Part shown: positions 1 to 5,547 of the stretch, piece by piece
Position numbering within the stretch: position 1 is the stretch's first letter
Layout of the letters: every line of letters begins with the position of its first letter
Assembly: GCA_003663115.1 (NCBI GenBank)
Contig: QMZJ01000042.1
Coordinates: forward strand, 1 to 9,453
Origin: Candidatus Altarchaeales archaeon
Lineage (GTDB): Archaea > Altiarchaeota > Altiarchaeia > IMC4 > QMZM01
Direction of reading: 5' to 3'
Length of the DNA stretch: 9,453 nucleotides
The notes under the pieces: model-generated
The model's database searches: none
Seen by the model: the letters and a program-made list of their open reading frames with translations, nothing else
Told to the model about the DNA's origin: nothing
Program-made: the position numbers and the translations under genes

Positions 1-93
1 ATCTAATCTGATCTCAATGATGTCGGAGTCTATGGAATTCGCTATGTTTACCATGGAATCGATATCCGGTTCAATTATAGATGCGCAGATCAT
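1..93 (-). CDS. aroD: 3-dehydroquinate dehydratase type I, N-terminal part (cut by window edge)
   Basis: Reading the minus strand from the ATG at 93 gives 31 codons open to the window edge: MICASIIEP, then a segment ending in DSDIIEIRLD. A stop codon (TGA, 99-97) lies in frame just upstream, so this ATG is the first possible start. Short N-termini of the form MIC.sI.e followed about 20 residues later by aDi.EiRlD are typical of archaeal type I 3-dehydroquinate dehydratases. That enzyme makes 3-dehydroshikimate in the shikimate pathway, and the EIRLD strand lines the substrate pocket. The catalytic His and Schiff-base Lys would lie outside the window. The call rests on a short stretch and on family knowledge; another TIM-barrel enzyme cannot be excluded. 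The gene is divergent from the MinD-like gene. Confidence 0.7.
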   Translation of the reverse strand, partial: MICASIIEPDIDSMVNIANSIDSDIIEIRLD

Positions 94-150
94 TTTTCAT
101 TTTATGGAAAACCTATATCATTTTTATTTATAAATATCAATTTATTACAT
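94..150. promoter_or_regulatory. Divergent promoter region, aroD-like / minD-like
   Basis: The 57 bp between the two divergent start codons are strongly AT-rich. TATA-like stretches are CCTATATCA (112-120) and TTTATAAATA (127-136). They lie about 20-35 bp from both start codons, and neither gene has an SD motif. This fits leaderless or nearly leaderless archaeal transcripts in both directions. The exact transcription starts are inferred. Confidence 0.5.
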
Positions 151-906
151 ATGACAAGAATAGTTGGAGTTGTATCGGGGAAGGGAGGAGTAGGTAAAAC
201 TACTCTGGTTTCCAATCTGGGGGTCTCTATGGCACAGGAGGGTAAGAAGGTTGCCGTTATAGACGCAAATCTCTCTGGAGCCAACCTGGGTCTTCAGTTT
301 GGGCTTATCTCCTATCCGACATCGGTCCACGACGTGATGAGAGGGAATACGACGATAGGTGATGCCATGTACAAGCATCCTTCTGGTGTGGACATAATAC
401 CCGCTTCCCTGTCCATCGAAGATCTTGATGTGGAGCCAAGAAATATAAAACGGGAGATTCTCGACAACCTGAGTGATAAGGATTTTGTACTGATAGACTG
501 CGCAACCGGCCTGGACAGAGAGACGATGGTCGCCCTGGAGATGTGTGATGAGGTTCTCTTAGTGACGCACCCTGAGCTTCCAACGATCTCCGATGCGCTG
601 AGAACGAAAACGATTGCAAAGAGGTACGATAAGAATATTATTGGCATCGTTCTCAACAGGGTGAACAGAGGTGATGAGCTGAAAAAAGAAAACATTTCCG
701 CATTCTTCGATCTTCCGGTGATAGGGGTCATACCAGAGGACCACTTCGTGAGAAAATCCATAGAGGCAAAGAATCCGATTATCTTGGAGTATCCGAGGCA
801 CAGGGTAAGTCGAGAGATCAAGAGGATTACTCACTACATGCTCGGTAAGGAATACAAGCATAAGGAGGGTCTTCTCGATAGAATTCTCTCGTTCTTCAGG
901 ATATAG
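151..906 (+). CDS. minD: MinD/ParA-family P-loop ATPase with C-terminal membrane-targeting helix
   Basis: This 251-residue protein is a complete SIMIBI-class ATPase. The deviant Walker A motif GKGGVGKTT sits at residues 10-18, with both the signature Lys11 and Lys16. Switch I is VIDANLSGANLG (37-48), and the Walker B strand is DFVLIDCATG (111-120). The usual DCPAG has become DCATG. The last residues (about 239-251, EGLLDRILSFFRI) form an amphipathic helix like the membrane-targeting sequence of bacterial MinD, so ATP-dependent membrane association is likely. Archaeal MinD homologues take part in cell polarity or positioning (for example of surface machinery) rather than MinCDE division control; the cargo here is unknown. 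The ATG at 151 is preceded by a TATA-like block and no SD. The DUF192 gene starts 2 bp after the stop, so the two are probably co-transcribed. Confidence 0.85.
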   Translation: MTRIVGVVSGKGGVGKTTLVSNLGVSMAQEGKKVAVIDANLSGANLGLQFGLISYPTSVHDVMRGNTTIGDAMYKHPSGVDIIPASLSIEDLDVEPRNIKREILDNLSDKDFVLIDCATGLDRETMVALEMCDEVLLVTHPELPTISDALRTKTIAKRYDKNIIGIVLNRVNRGDELKKENISAFFDLPVIGVIPEDHFVRKSIEAKNPIILEYPRHRVSREIKRITHYMLGKEYKHKEGLLDRILSFFRI

Positions 907-908
907 GT

Positions 909-1310
909 ATGAGGATAGTAAACGAGACCAAGAATATAGTGATCAGCGACAATTCCGAGATTGCTTGTTCCCTTTTATCTCGGGCGAAGGGATTGATGCT
1001 CTCCAGACCCAAGGATTTGGTTCTCGTCTCGCCAAGGGAGAGTATTATCTCCTCAACGATACACATGTTCCTTATGCGGTTTTCAATCGATGTCATCTGG
1101 TTAGATTCAGAGAATATAGTCGTTGATCTACGGAAGAGTGTGAAGCCATTCAACCCATTTGAACCAGATACATGGAAAACCTACAAGCCAAAGAATCCGG
1201 CAAGGTACGTTATTGAGCTCGGCGTGGGAAGAATCGGGAATACGGAAATTGGTGACGAGATAAAATTCCTATATTCCAATGCCCCCAAATCTACGCATCA
1301 GCCTCTTTAA
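909..1310 (+). CDS. DUF192 family protein
   Basis: The 133-residue product matches the DUF192 (COG1430) pattern. It has RAKGLMLSRP (25-34), an IHMFLMRFSIDVIWLD block (51-66, the family's 'hMfgm..pidviflD' strand), and PARYVIELGVGR...EIGDEIKF (97-120). DUF192 proteins are small beta-rich domains without an established biochemical function; many are exported, but this one has no signal peptide and looks cytoplasmic. The gene begins 2 bp after the minD-like stop, suggesting one transcript. The conserved domain ends at about residue 120. Residues 121-133 are encoded inside the region that also encodes the C-terminus of SRP54 on the opposite strand. T-rich sequence (1311-1319) follows the stop and could end transcription. 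Confidence 0.8.
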   Translation: MRIVNETKNIVISDNSEIACSLLSRAKGLMLSRPKDLVLVSPRESIISSTIHMFLMRFSIDVIWLDSENIVVDLRKSVKPFNPFEPDTWKTYKPKNPARYVIELGVGRIGNTEIGDEIKFLYSNAPKSTHQPL

Positions 1311-2582
1311 TTTTCTTTCATCCCCCATCGTTTTCATCACCTTCTTCATCCTCTTATAGTGACTCAGGAGCTCCCTTACCTCCTCTCTTTTTCTTCCAGA
1401 GCCCTTTGCTATTCTCTCTACCCTGGATCTCTTAATTATCTCGGGGTTTTTCATCTCCTCGTCTGTCATTGAATCCATGATAACCCTGAAGATCCTCAAT
1501 TTCTCCTCCTGAATGTCGAGCATATTGGAGGGGATCTTGATCCCGAAGGGAAGCATATCCATGATCTTTTTCAATGAACCCAACTTCTTCATCTGCTCTA
1601 TCTCCAGGTACAGATCCTCGAGGGTGAATCTCCCCGAGATGATTCTTTCTGCTACCTCTTCATCAAATTCCACCTCCTTTGCCCTTTCCAGTAGACCCTG
1701 TATGTCCCCAAAGCCTATCAGTCTTGAAACAAAACGCTCTGGATCGAATTCCTCAAACTCGTCTATGTGTTCGCCAACACCGATAAAATACACTGGAGCA
1801 CCAGTAGATGCACACGCAGATAATGCCCCTCCGCCCTTTGCAGAGCCATCCATTTTGGTTAAGATGATGCCATCTACATTGCACGCATCTTTGAATGATT
1901 TTGCCTGCTCCCCGGCCAGTTGACCGATTGTTGAATCTAAGATTAGGAGGGTCTTCTCTGGTTTTATCTCCCTATAGATCCTGTTTATGTCCCCCATAAG
2001 CTCTTTATCCAGACTGTGCCTTCCCTCGGAGTCTATAATGATTACCCCGGATTTGAATTTCTCCAAGCCTTTCTTTATTATTTTAAGCGAGTCTTTCTCC
2101 GCTGGGTCACCGTAAAAGGGCACCTGTATCTCCTCCGACAGCTGCTTTAATTGATCGTATGCCGCGGGTCTGAACGTGTCGGCACACAGAAGTTTTGGAT
2201 TCATGCCCTTCTTTTTGAGGTATCTAGCTACTTTAGCTGCAGTAGTAGTTTTTCCAGATCCCTGGGTTCCGACCAACAGGACCTTTTCCCCATCTTTTAT
2301 GGGTAATCTCTCCCCGGTTCCAAGTAATCTCACCAGCTCCTCATAGGTAATCCTTATCAGATTCTCTTTCCTGTCCAAAGCTCCGGGAGGTTTCTCCAAT
2401 AAACCCCTTTCCTCTATATTCTTAGACAATTCAAAAACGAGTTTTACATTAACGTCTGCAGAGAGGAGGGTCTTTTGGATCTCCTTGGTATACTCTTTTA
2501 TGGTTTTCTTATCAACCACGATGGCCTTTCTGAGCTGGTTCATCGCACCCTGTAATCCACTTCTCAATTTTTCAAAGACCAT
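1269..2582 (-). CDS. srp54: Signal recognition particle 54 kDa GTPase (SRP54/Ffh)
   Basis: The 437-residue protein has the full SRP54 architecture and normal archaeal length. An N-domain helical bundle spans about 1-95. The NG GTPase domain carries G1 GTQGSGKTT (105-113), G2 DTFRPAA (135-141), G4 TKMD (242-245) and GSAKGGGALSA (246-256). The M domain (about 315-437) carries the 7S RNA-binding motif SRVERIAKGSG (386-396) and a basic tail. It binds signal sequences on ribosomes and docks with FtsY at the membrane. The G3 motif reads DSEGR (184-188; codons GAC TCC GAG GGA AGG) instead of the usual DTAGR. The gene starts 1 bp after the stop of the thioredoxin-like gene, so it is the last gene of a three-gene minus-strand operon. 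Its final 42 bp overlap the end of the convergent DUF192 gene. Confidence 0.95.
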   Translation of the reverse strand: MVFEKLRSGLQGAMNQLRKAIVVDKKTIKEYTKEIQKTLLSADVNVKLVFELSKNIEERGLLEKPPGALDRKENLIRITYEELVRLLGTGERLPIKDGEKVLLVGTQGSGKTTTAAKVARYLKKKGMNPKLLCADTFRPAAYDQLKQLSEEIQVPFYGDPAEKDSLKIIKKGLEKFKSGVIIIDSEGRHSLDKELMGDINRIYREIKPEKTLLILDSTIGQLAGEQAKSFKDACNVDGIILTKMDGSAKGGGALSACASTGAPVYFIGVGEHIDEFEEFDPERFVSRLIGFGDIQGLLERAKEVEFDEEVAERIISGRFTLEDLYLEIEQMKKLGSLKKIMDMLPFGIKIPSNMLDIQEEKLRIFRVIMDSMTDEEMKNPEIIKRSRVERIAKGSGRKREEVRELLSHYKRMKKVMKTMGDERKLKRLMRRFGGIGI

Positions 2583-2583
2583 T

Positions 2584-3237
2584 TTAGCATTGAATGTATC
2601 TCTCCAAATCCTTTCTTTTCTGGAGACCCTCCAGTTTTATCTTCTCATCGATAAGGATTGTGGGGGTTGTTGTGATGTTGTACTGATGCTTTACTATATC
2701 TATCGTCGTTATGTTAAGATCAACTGCTAATGGTATAAGCATCATGTCCCTCCCACAGCTTTCCTTCAGATCCAGAAGAACGACGCCCTGTATATACTCC
2801 TCCATCGTTTCGTTGAGGCCGGAGTAAAAATAAACAACGTTCGTATAACTAGCATTACAGTTCCTCTTCAATTCAATACAGTTTAACCAGAACTGTAGCT
2901 TCAGGAGCATATATCTCCTCTTATCAGATATCAATGAGGGTGTTAACTTATTTATCTTTTCGTACTGCTCAATACGTAACCCCTCGGCATATATCTTGTC
3001 TGCAAATCTGAGGTTCTCTTCTATCGCGGGTTCACAGAAATTGGATGAATTCTTAAAGATTTGATAGTAAAGGGTTTGTAATCGAGCATCTATCGAGCTT
3101 ATCTCCATCTCTTTATATTCTTTTCTTATCTGTTCTACTCTTGCATTATCGAGCCAGAGACCCATAAGAATACCCAGTAGGAATATGACTAAGGTCAAAA
3201 CAAATGCCTTCCAAAATACGTCCGACTGAATTACCAT
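2584..3237 (-). CDS. Membrane-anchored thioredoxin-fold protein lacking CxxC
   Basis: The 217-residue protein has one N-terminal membrane segment (about residues 11-28) in signal-anchor form, then a helical, charged linker (about 30-115). A C-terminal region looks like a thioredoxin fold: strand NVVYFYSG (133-140), strand VVLLDL (152-157), strand MMLIPLAVDL (165-174), then NITTTPTILIDEKIKLEG (187-204). The TP at 191-192 would be the cis-proline and the last part the final two strands. The place of the redox CxxC, after YFYSG, reads LNETMEEY and has no cysteines. Cysteines occur at 68, 120, 127, 161 and 217. The protein most likely faces the outside. Its ATG overlaps the glycosyltransferase stop (ATGGTAA, 3237-3231) and its stop is 1 bp before the SRP54 ATG, implying translational coupling. 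The fold is inferred from pattern only; no specific function is claimed. Confidence 0.6.
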   Translation of the reverse strand: MVIQSDVFWKAFVLTLVIFLLGILMGLWLDNARVEQIRKEYKEMEISSIDARLQTLYYQIFKNSSNFCEPAIEENLRFADKIYAEGLRIEQYEKINKLTPSLISDKRRYMLLKLQFWLNCIELKRNCNASYTNVVYFYSGLNETMEEYIQGVVLLDLKESCGRDMMLIPLAVDLNITTIDIVKHQYNITTTPTILIDEKIKLEGLQKRKDLERYIQC

Positions 3238-4460
3238 TTTTGTTTTCTATAAACCGTTAATCTCCAAAAAGACTGGACTAATAATATTGAGAATAAGAAG
3301 AGATAGACTGACAGATAGATCAGCATCTCGAATAAGGTTTTAATATTGAGAAACCCCTTTTTCATCGTTTTTAATCCTACCATTAGATAGATTAGAGAGA
3401 ACAGTAACACCATAAGACCAAGAACGGTGAACACGTTGGGCAAGAGTGTTAAAGGATAGTACCGGAGTGGATCTATGCCCGCCAGGTATGCGTAATAACA
3501 GAATTCCAGGAAATTAAAAAGCCTCATTGATATCAGGTAAAGGAATAATCCCAAACCCAATAAGCTTATAAATATCGATATGGAGAAGAATGGAACAATG
3601 AACATGCCGAAGATTCCATATCTTTTTCTGAAGAACGCATATTTGTATATGTTTACAGTCTGTATTCCGCCTATGTCCCACCTAATGCGTTGATTCCACC
3701 ACTTTCTAAAAGATTCTGGGACATTCGTATAAACCCTCGCCGGCAAGGCCATCCTTATCTTATAGCCTTTTCTCTGCAACCTCCAGGCAATTTCAATATC
3801 CTCCGTTAAAACCCTTTCATCAAAGCCACCTATCTTCTTAAGAACATCCCTTCTGTAGAGGCTCAGTGGCCCAGGGGTTACATAAACGCTATGCAAGTAA
3901 TCCAGAAGTTTCCTGCCCCATGCTATCAGGATGTATTCCATCTCCTGAAGCCTCTGCAAAAGATTTTTCGGGTTTCTTACGAGAATTGAAGAAGTGACTG
4001 CTGCCACCCTCGGATCATCGAAATAAGCAACCATCTTGAGAAGGGCGTCCTCCTCCGGATAGGAATCTGCATCTACACAACCTATGATCTGCCCCTTCGC
4101 CTTCTCAATCCCCAGATTTAAGGCGGATGCCTTCCCGCCCCTCTCCTTTGTTATTACCCTTACTCCCTCTTTCTTTGCCTTCTCTGCCGTACCATCTGTA
4201 GAGCCATCATCTATGACAAGGATCTCAAACCGTTCCCTTGGATATGAAAGCCTTTTAACTGATCTGATTGTTTCAGCTATGTGCTCCTCTTCATTATATG
4301 CGGGTATAATGATGCTAACTGAAGGGAGCCTGCTTACAGGAACCTTGTCAAACATTCTTTCCCTGTTCTTTATGAATAGAATCATGAATAAGACTATCAG
4401 ATACAGGGTTATGAAAGCAAACCCGAGAAACATGTAATCTATGAAGTACATTTTTAGCAT
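3231..4460 (-). CDS. Membrane-bound processive family 2 glycosyltransferase
   Basis: This is a GT2 enzyme with BcsA/PgaC/hyaluronan-synthase-like topology. From the ATG at 4460 it has 409 residues: one N-terminal membrane segment (about 9-30), then the GT-A domain, then four to five C-terminal membrane segments (about 278-400). Catalytic motifs are IIPAYNEEEHI (51-61), DDGS (84-87), the metal-binding DAD (130-132), the TED base (219-221) and QRIRW (257-261), the QxxRW motif of processive enzymes. It should extend a polysaccharide from a UDP-sugar and move it through the membrane. The sugar cannot be read from sequence. An upstream in-frame extension to 4559 is open but would overlap the divergent kinase-like gene and has no conserved content, so I chose 4460 (MLKMYF); 4451 is an alternative. 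It is the first gene of the operon with the thioredoxin-like gene and srp54. Confidence 0.85.
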   Translation of the reverse strand: MLKMYFIDYMFLGFAFITLYLIVLFMILFIKNRERMFDKVPVSRLPSVSIIIPAYNEEEHIAETIRSVKRLSYPRERFEILVIDDGSTDGTAEKAKKEGVRVITKERGGKASALNLGIEKAKGQIIGCVDADSYPEEDALLKMVAYFDDPRVAAVTSSILVRNPKNLLQRLQEMEYILIAWGRKLLDYLHSVYVTPGPLSLYRRDVLKKIGGFDERVLTEDIEIAWRLQRKGYKIRMALPARVYTNVPESFRKWWNQRIRWDIGGIQTVNIYKYAFFRKRYGIFGMFIVPFFSISIFISLLGLGLFLYLISMRLFNFLEFCYYAYLAGIDPLRYYPLTLLPNVFTVLGLMVLLFSLIYLMVGLKTMKKGFLNIKTLFEMLIYLSVYLFLFSILLVQSFWRLTVYRKQKW

Positions 4461-4508
4461 ATATCGACAAAAAACTATACTATTTACTAATATCGAAACC
4501 AAGTTAAA
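4461..4508. promoter_or_regulatory. Divergent promoter, glycosyltransferase / polyprenol-kinase-like gene
   Basis: A 48-bp AT-rich spacer separates the two start codons. A single block TATTTACTA (4481-4489) lies about 25 bp from both ATGs, the usual distance from an archaeal TATA box to the start of a leaderless mRNA. A direct repeat ATATCGA occurs at 4461-4467 and 4490-4496, one copy next to the glycosyltransferase start and one beside the shared block. No SD is seen for either gene. The promoter role is inferred from position and composition. Confidence 0.4.
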
Positions 4509-5126
4509 ATGTTTAACGACCGTGTCTTTATCCTGGAGACGAAAAGGCAATTGGTGCACCTGTTTTTAGGCTTAACAATCGCTTTTGTAGTATATCATCT
4601 TATGCCCATTATGGGCTATCTCATCCTGACCCCATTGCTCATAGCTCTTACACTTCTCTATATTGTGCCGAAGAAGTGGCCCGAGTTGAGGATTGCCAAC
4701 CACCTCATCATCCATTTTGAGAGGGACGATGACGCGATAAACTGTCCCTTCAAGGGCTCTATCTGGTACGGTATCGGGATAATACCTCCTCTGCTCTTAT
4801 CTCTAGCCAATATCATGCCCCTCAGGGTTGCGTGTGCAATAATAGCAGTACTCAGCGTTGGAGACTCTACTTCAACATGGTTCGGTAAATTCTTCGGCAG
4901 GATTAGGATAGGGCACAAGAGCCTGGAGGGTTTCCTTATATTCTTTGTATTCGGTTCCCTTTCTGTCCTTCTGTTCGTACAGAACTATCGGCTTGCATTA
5001 ATCCTCGGTTTTGCTGGAGCGATACTTGAGTTCTTCACACCGATAGATGATAATTTCTTTATCCCTCTTGGCCTAACAATCCTCTACTGTACCCTGAATA
5101 TAATTGCACCAAATCTAATATTGTAA
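4509..5126 (+). CDS. Dolichol/polyprenol (diacylglycerol) kinase-like integral membrane protein
   Basis: The 205-residue protein is almost entirely membrane segments and carries the motifs of the CTP-dependent dolichol kinase / DGK1 / VTE5 family. These are ETKRQLVHL (10-18, the family's E.kRk..H), CPFKGSIWYGIG (79-90, the PxKG element), VGDSTSTWFGKFFG (117-130) with HKSLEG (136-141, usually KT.EG), and a late acidic motif EFFTPIDDNFFIPL (174-187). These enzymes phosphorylate a polyprenol or a diacyl lipid with CTP. In archaea that would recycle the lipid carrier for glycan assembly, which fits the divergent glycosyltransferase next door. The exact lipid substrate is not determinable. Ser replaces Thr in the KTxEG motif. 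The tRNA-Arg gene starts 16 bp after the stop. Confidence 0.75.
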   Translation: MFNDRVFILETKRQLVHLFLGLTIAFVVYHLMPIMGYLILTPLLIALTLLYIVPKKWPELRIANHLIIHFERDDDAINCPFKGSIWYGIGIIPPLLLSLANIMPLRVACAIIAVLSVGDSTSTWFGKFFGRIRIGHKSLEGFLIFFVFGSLSVLLFVQNYRLALILGFAGAILEFFTPIDDNFFIPLGLTILYCTLNIIAPNLIL

Positions 5127-5142
5127 TATATCATTGCTTTAG

Positions 5143-5240
5143 GGGCCCGTAGCCTAGCGTGGATAGGGCGCCGGACTTCTAATCCGGCAAACAATGGAGA
5201 GGAAATCCGGAGATCGCGGGTTCAAATCCCGCCGGGTCCG
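5143..5240 (+). tRNA. tRNA-Arg (anticodon UCU) with a 23-nt intron
   Basis: All arms fold by hand. Acceptor GGGCCCG (5143-5149) pairs with CGGGTCC (5233-5239), followed by discriminator G5240. The D arm is GCCT/GGGC (5152-5155/5166-5169). Anticodon stem CCGGA (5171-5175) pairs with TCCGG (5206-5210). The variable loop is AGATC (5211-5215). T stem GCGGG/CCCGC (5216-5220/5228-5232) carries loop TTCAAAT. The anticodon TCT (5178-5180 would be TCT within loop CTTCTA, 5176-5181) reads AGA/AGG. The gene is 98 nt and becomes 75 nt after intron removal. CCA is not encoded. It sits 16 bp behind the kinase-like gene; an AT-rich stretch (about 5111-5131) overlapping that gene's end could be its promoter. 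Confidence 0.95.
5182..5204 (+). other. Archaeal tRNA intron at position 37/38 with bulge-helix-bulge
   Basis: The precursor forms a canonical bulge-helix-bulge. The central 4-bp helix is CTTC (5176-5179) with GAGG (5199-5202), including one G-U pair. The 3-nt bulges are TAA (5180-5182) and AAA (5203-5205). The outer helix is TCCG (5183-5186) with TGGA (5195-5198), closing an 8-nt loop. Cutting between the second and third bulge nucleotides removes exactly 5182-5204 and leaves A37/A38. The tRNA splicing endonuclease (EndA) should process it. The 5' end of the intron repeats the 3' anticodon-stem strand (AATCCGG at 5181-5187 and 5204-5210), so the cut site is exact by structure but ambiguous by sequence alone. 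Confidence 0.9.
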
Positions 5241-5259
5241 TTCTTTTTCCTAAAAAGAA
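5241..5259 (+). terminator. T-rich terminator after tRNA-Arg
   Basis: TTCTTTTT (5241-5248) directly follows the tRNA and is the kind of T-run that stops archaeal RNA polymerase. It is also a perfect 8-bp inverted repeat with AAAAAGAA (5252-5259) around a 3-nt loop. Confidence 0.6.
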
Positions 5260-5260
5260 A

Positions 5261-5280
5261 GGTGCTTCAGATCCCGCCGG
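5261..5280 (+). repeat. Direct repeat copy 1, tRNA-Arg T-arm derived
   Basis: The 20-mer ggtgcttcagatcccgccgg here is identical to 5356-5375, 95 bp downstream. Its last 15 bases (5266-5280) match the T-loop and 3' stem of the tRNA-Arg gene (5221-5235) at 14 of 15 positions. After 5280 the similarity stops. Confidence 0.8.
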
Positions 5281-5355
5281 CGGCAAACCATTGCAGTTTG
5301 CATTCCCAAAAATTCAGTGCTATCGAAGATAGCACAAAGCGTGCACCGATTTCGC

Positions 5356-5382
5356 GGTGCTTCAGATCCCGCCGGGTCAGTT
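5356..5382 (+). repeat. Direct repeat copy 2, extended tRNA-Arg 3'-end copy
   Basis: This copy repeats the 20-mer and continues. Positions 5361-5382 match the tRNA-Arg 3' end (5221-5242) at 20 of 22 bases, including T-loop, acceptor 3' strand, discriminator and the two bases beyond. Upstream, CGCGG (5353-5357) also aligns with the tRNA T stem, with a small insertion before TTC. It is not a tRNA gene because no D or anticodon arm precedes it. A degenerate duplicate or an attachment-site scar of the tRNA 3' end are the two readings. Confidence 0.75.
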
Positions 5383-5547
5383 GTCGGAAATAGCCGATGG
5401 CTATCGAGCCATGTACGCTTACGCTATCGCTGATAACAGATTGCCATAAGATTAAAAAGTTAGGCACTACAACCAAGCTTTTCCTTCGAAAAGAGTGTGG
5501 CTAAGCGTAGCGCACGCCACACCCCGATGAAACCGGCAGTGACAGTT

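Larger units (their letters stand above)
5241..5547. other. Non-coding stretch rich in small hairpins
   Basis: No convincing protein gene lies between the tRNA and the C/D sRNA. Besides the tRNA-derived repeats, the region holds hairpins. GCAAAC/GTTTGC is at 5283-5288/5296-5301. GTGCTATC/GATAGCAC is at 5317-5324/5328-5335 (perfect, 3-nt loop). GCACCG/CGGTGC is at 5343-5348/5355-5360. ATGGCT/AGCCAT is at 5397-5402/5407-5412, competing with TAGCC/GGCTA at 5391-5395/5399-5403. GCTATC/GATAAC is at 5423-5428/5432-5437 (one mismatch). CTTTTC/GAAAAG is at 5478-5483/5488-5493. GTGTGGC/GCCACAC is at 5495-5501/5516-5522. The heptamer GCTATCG occurs three times (5319, 5400, 5423). I do not recognise a known RNA family. 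The region sits between convergent transcripts. Confidence 0.5.

Noticed and set aside
1513..1923. 136-codon plus-strand frame inside srp54
   Set aside because: It is fully antisense to the conserved G and M domains of SRP54 and shows no domain of its own. The same reasoning removes the antisense frames within the MinD-like, TiaS, Lon-like, GatD and glycosyltransferase genes.
4461..4559. Upstream in-frame extension of the glycosyltransferase
   Set aside because: It would overlap the divergent kinase-like gene and its promoter, and the encoded 33 residues show no family similarity; membrane segment and GT motifs start after 4460.
5183..5215. Reading the tRNA as a type II tRNA with a long variable arm instead of an intron
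   Set aside because: Archaeal tRNA-Arg has a short variable loop, the extra segment does not form a variable-arm stem, and a perfect bulge-helix-bulge with canonical cut sites exists.
5261..5382. CRISPR array
   Set aside because: Only two repeat copies 95 bp apart, derived from tRNA sequence, with no regular spacers and no cas genes.
5267..5476. 69-codon open frame on the minus strand across the hairpin region
   Set aside because: It runs antisense through the tRNA-derived repeats and hairpins, has no recognisable domain, and its composition follows the palindromes. Open frames antisense to T-arm sequence are a common source of spurious proteins.
5241..5547. RNase P RNA or SRP 7S RNA gene
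   Set aside because: The conserved cores of these RNAs (for example GAGGAAAGUCC and ACAGAAA of RNase P) are not visible on either strand, and the hairpins are too small and scattered.
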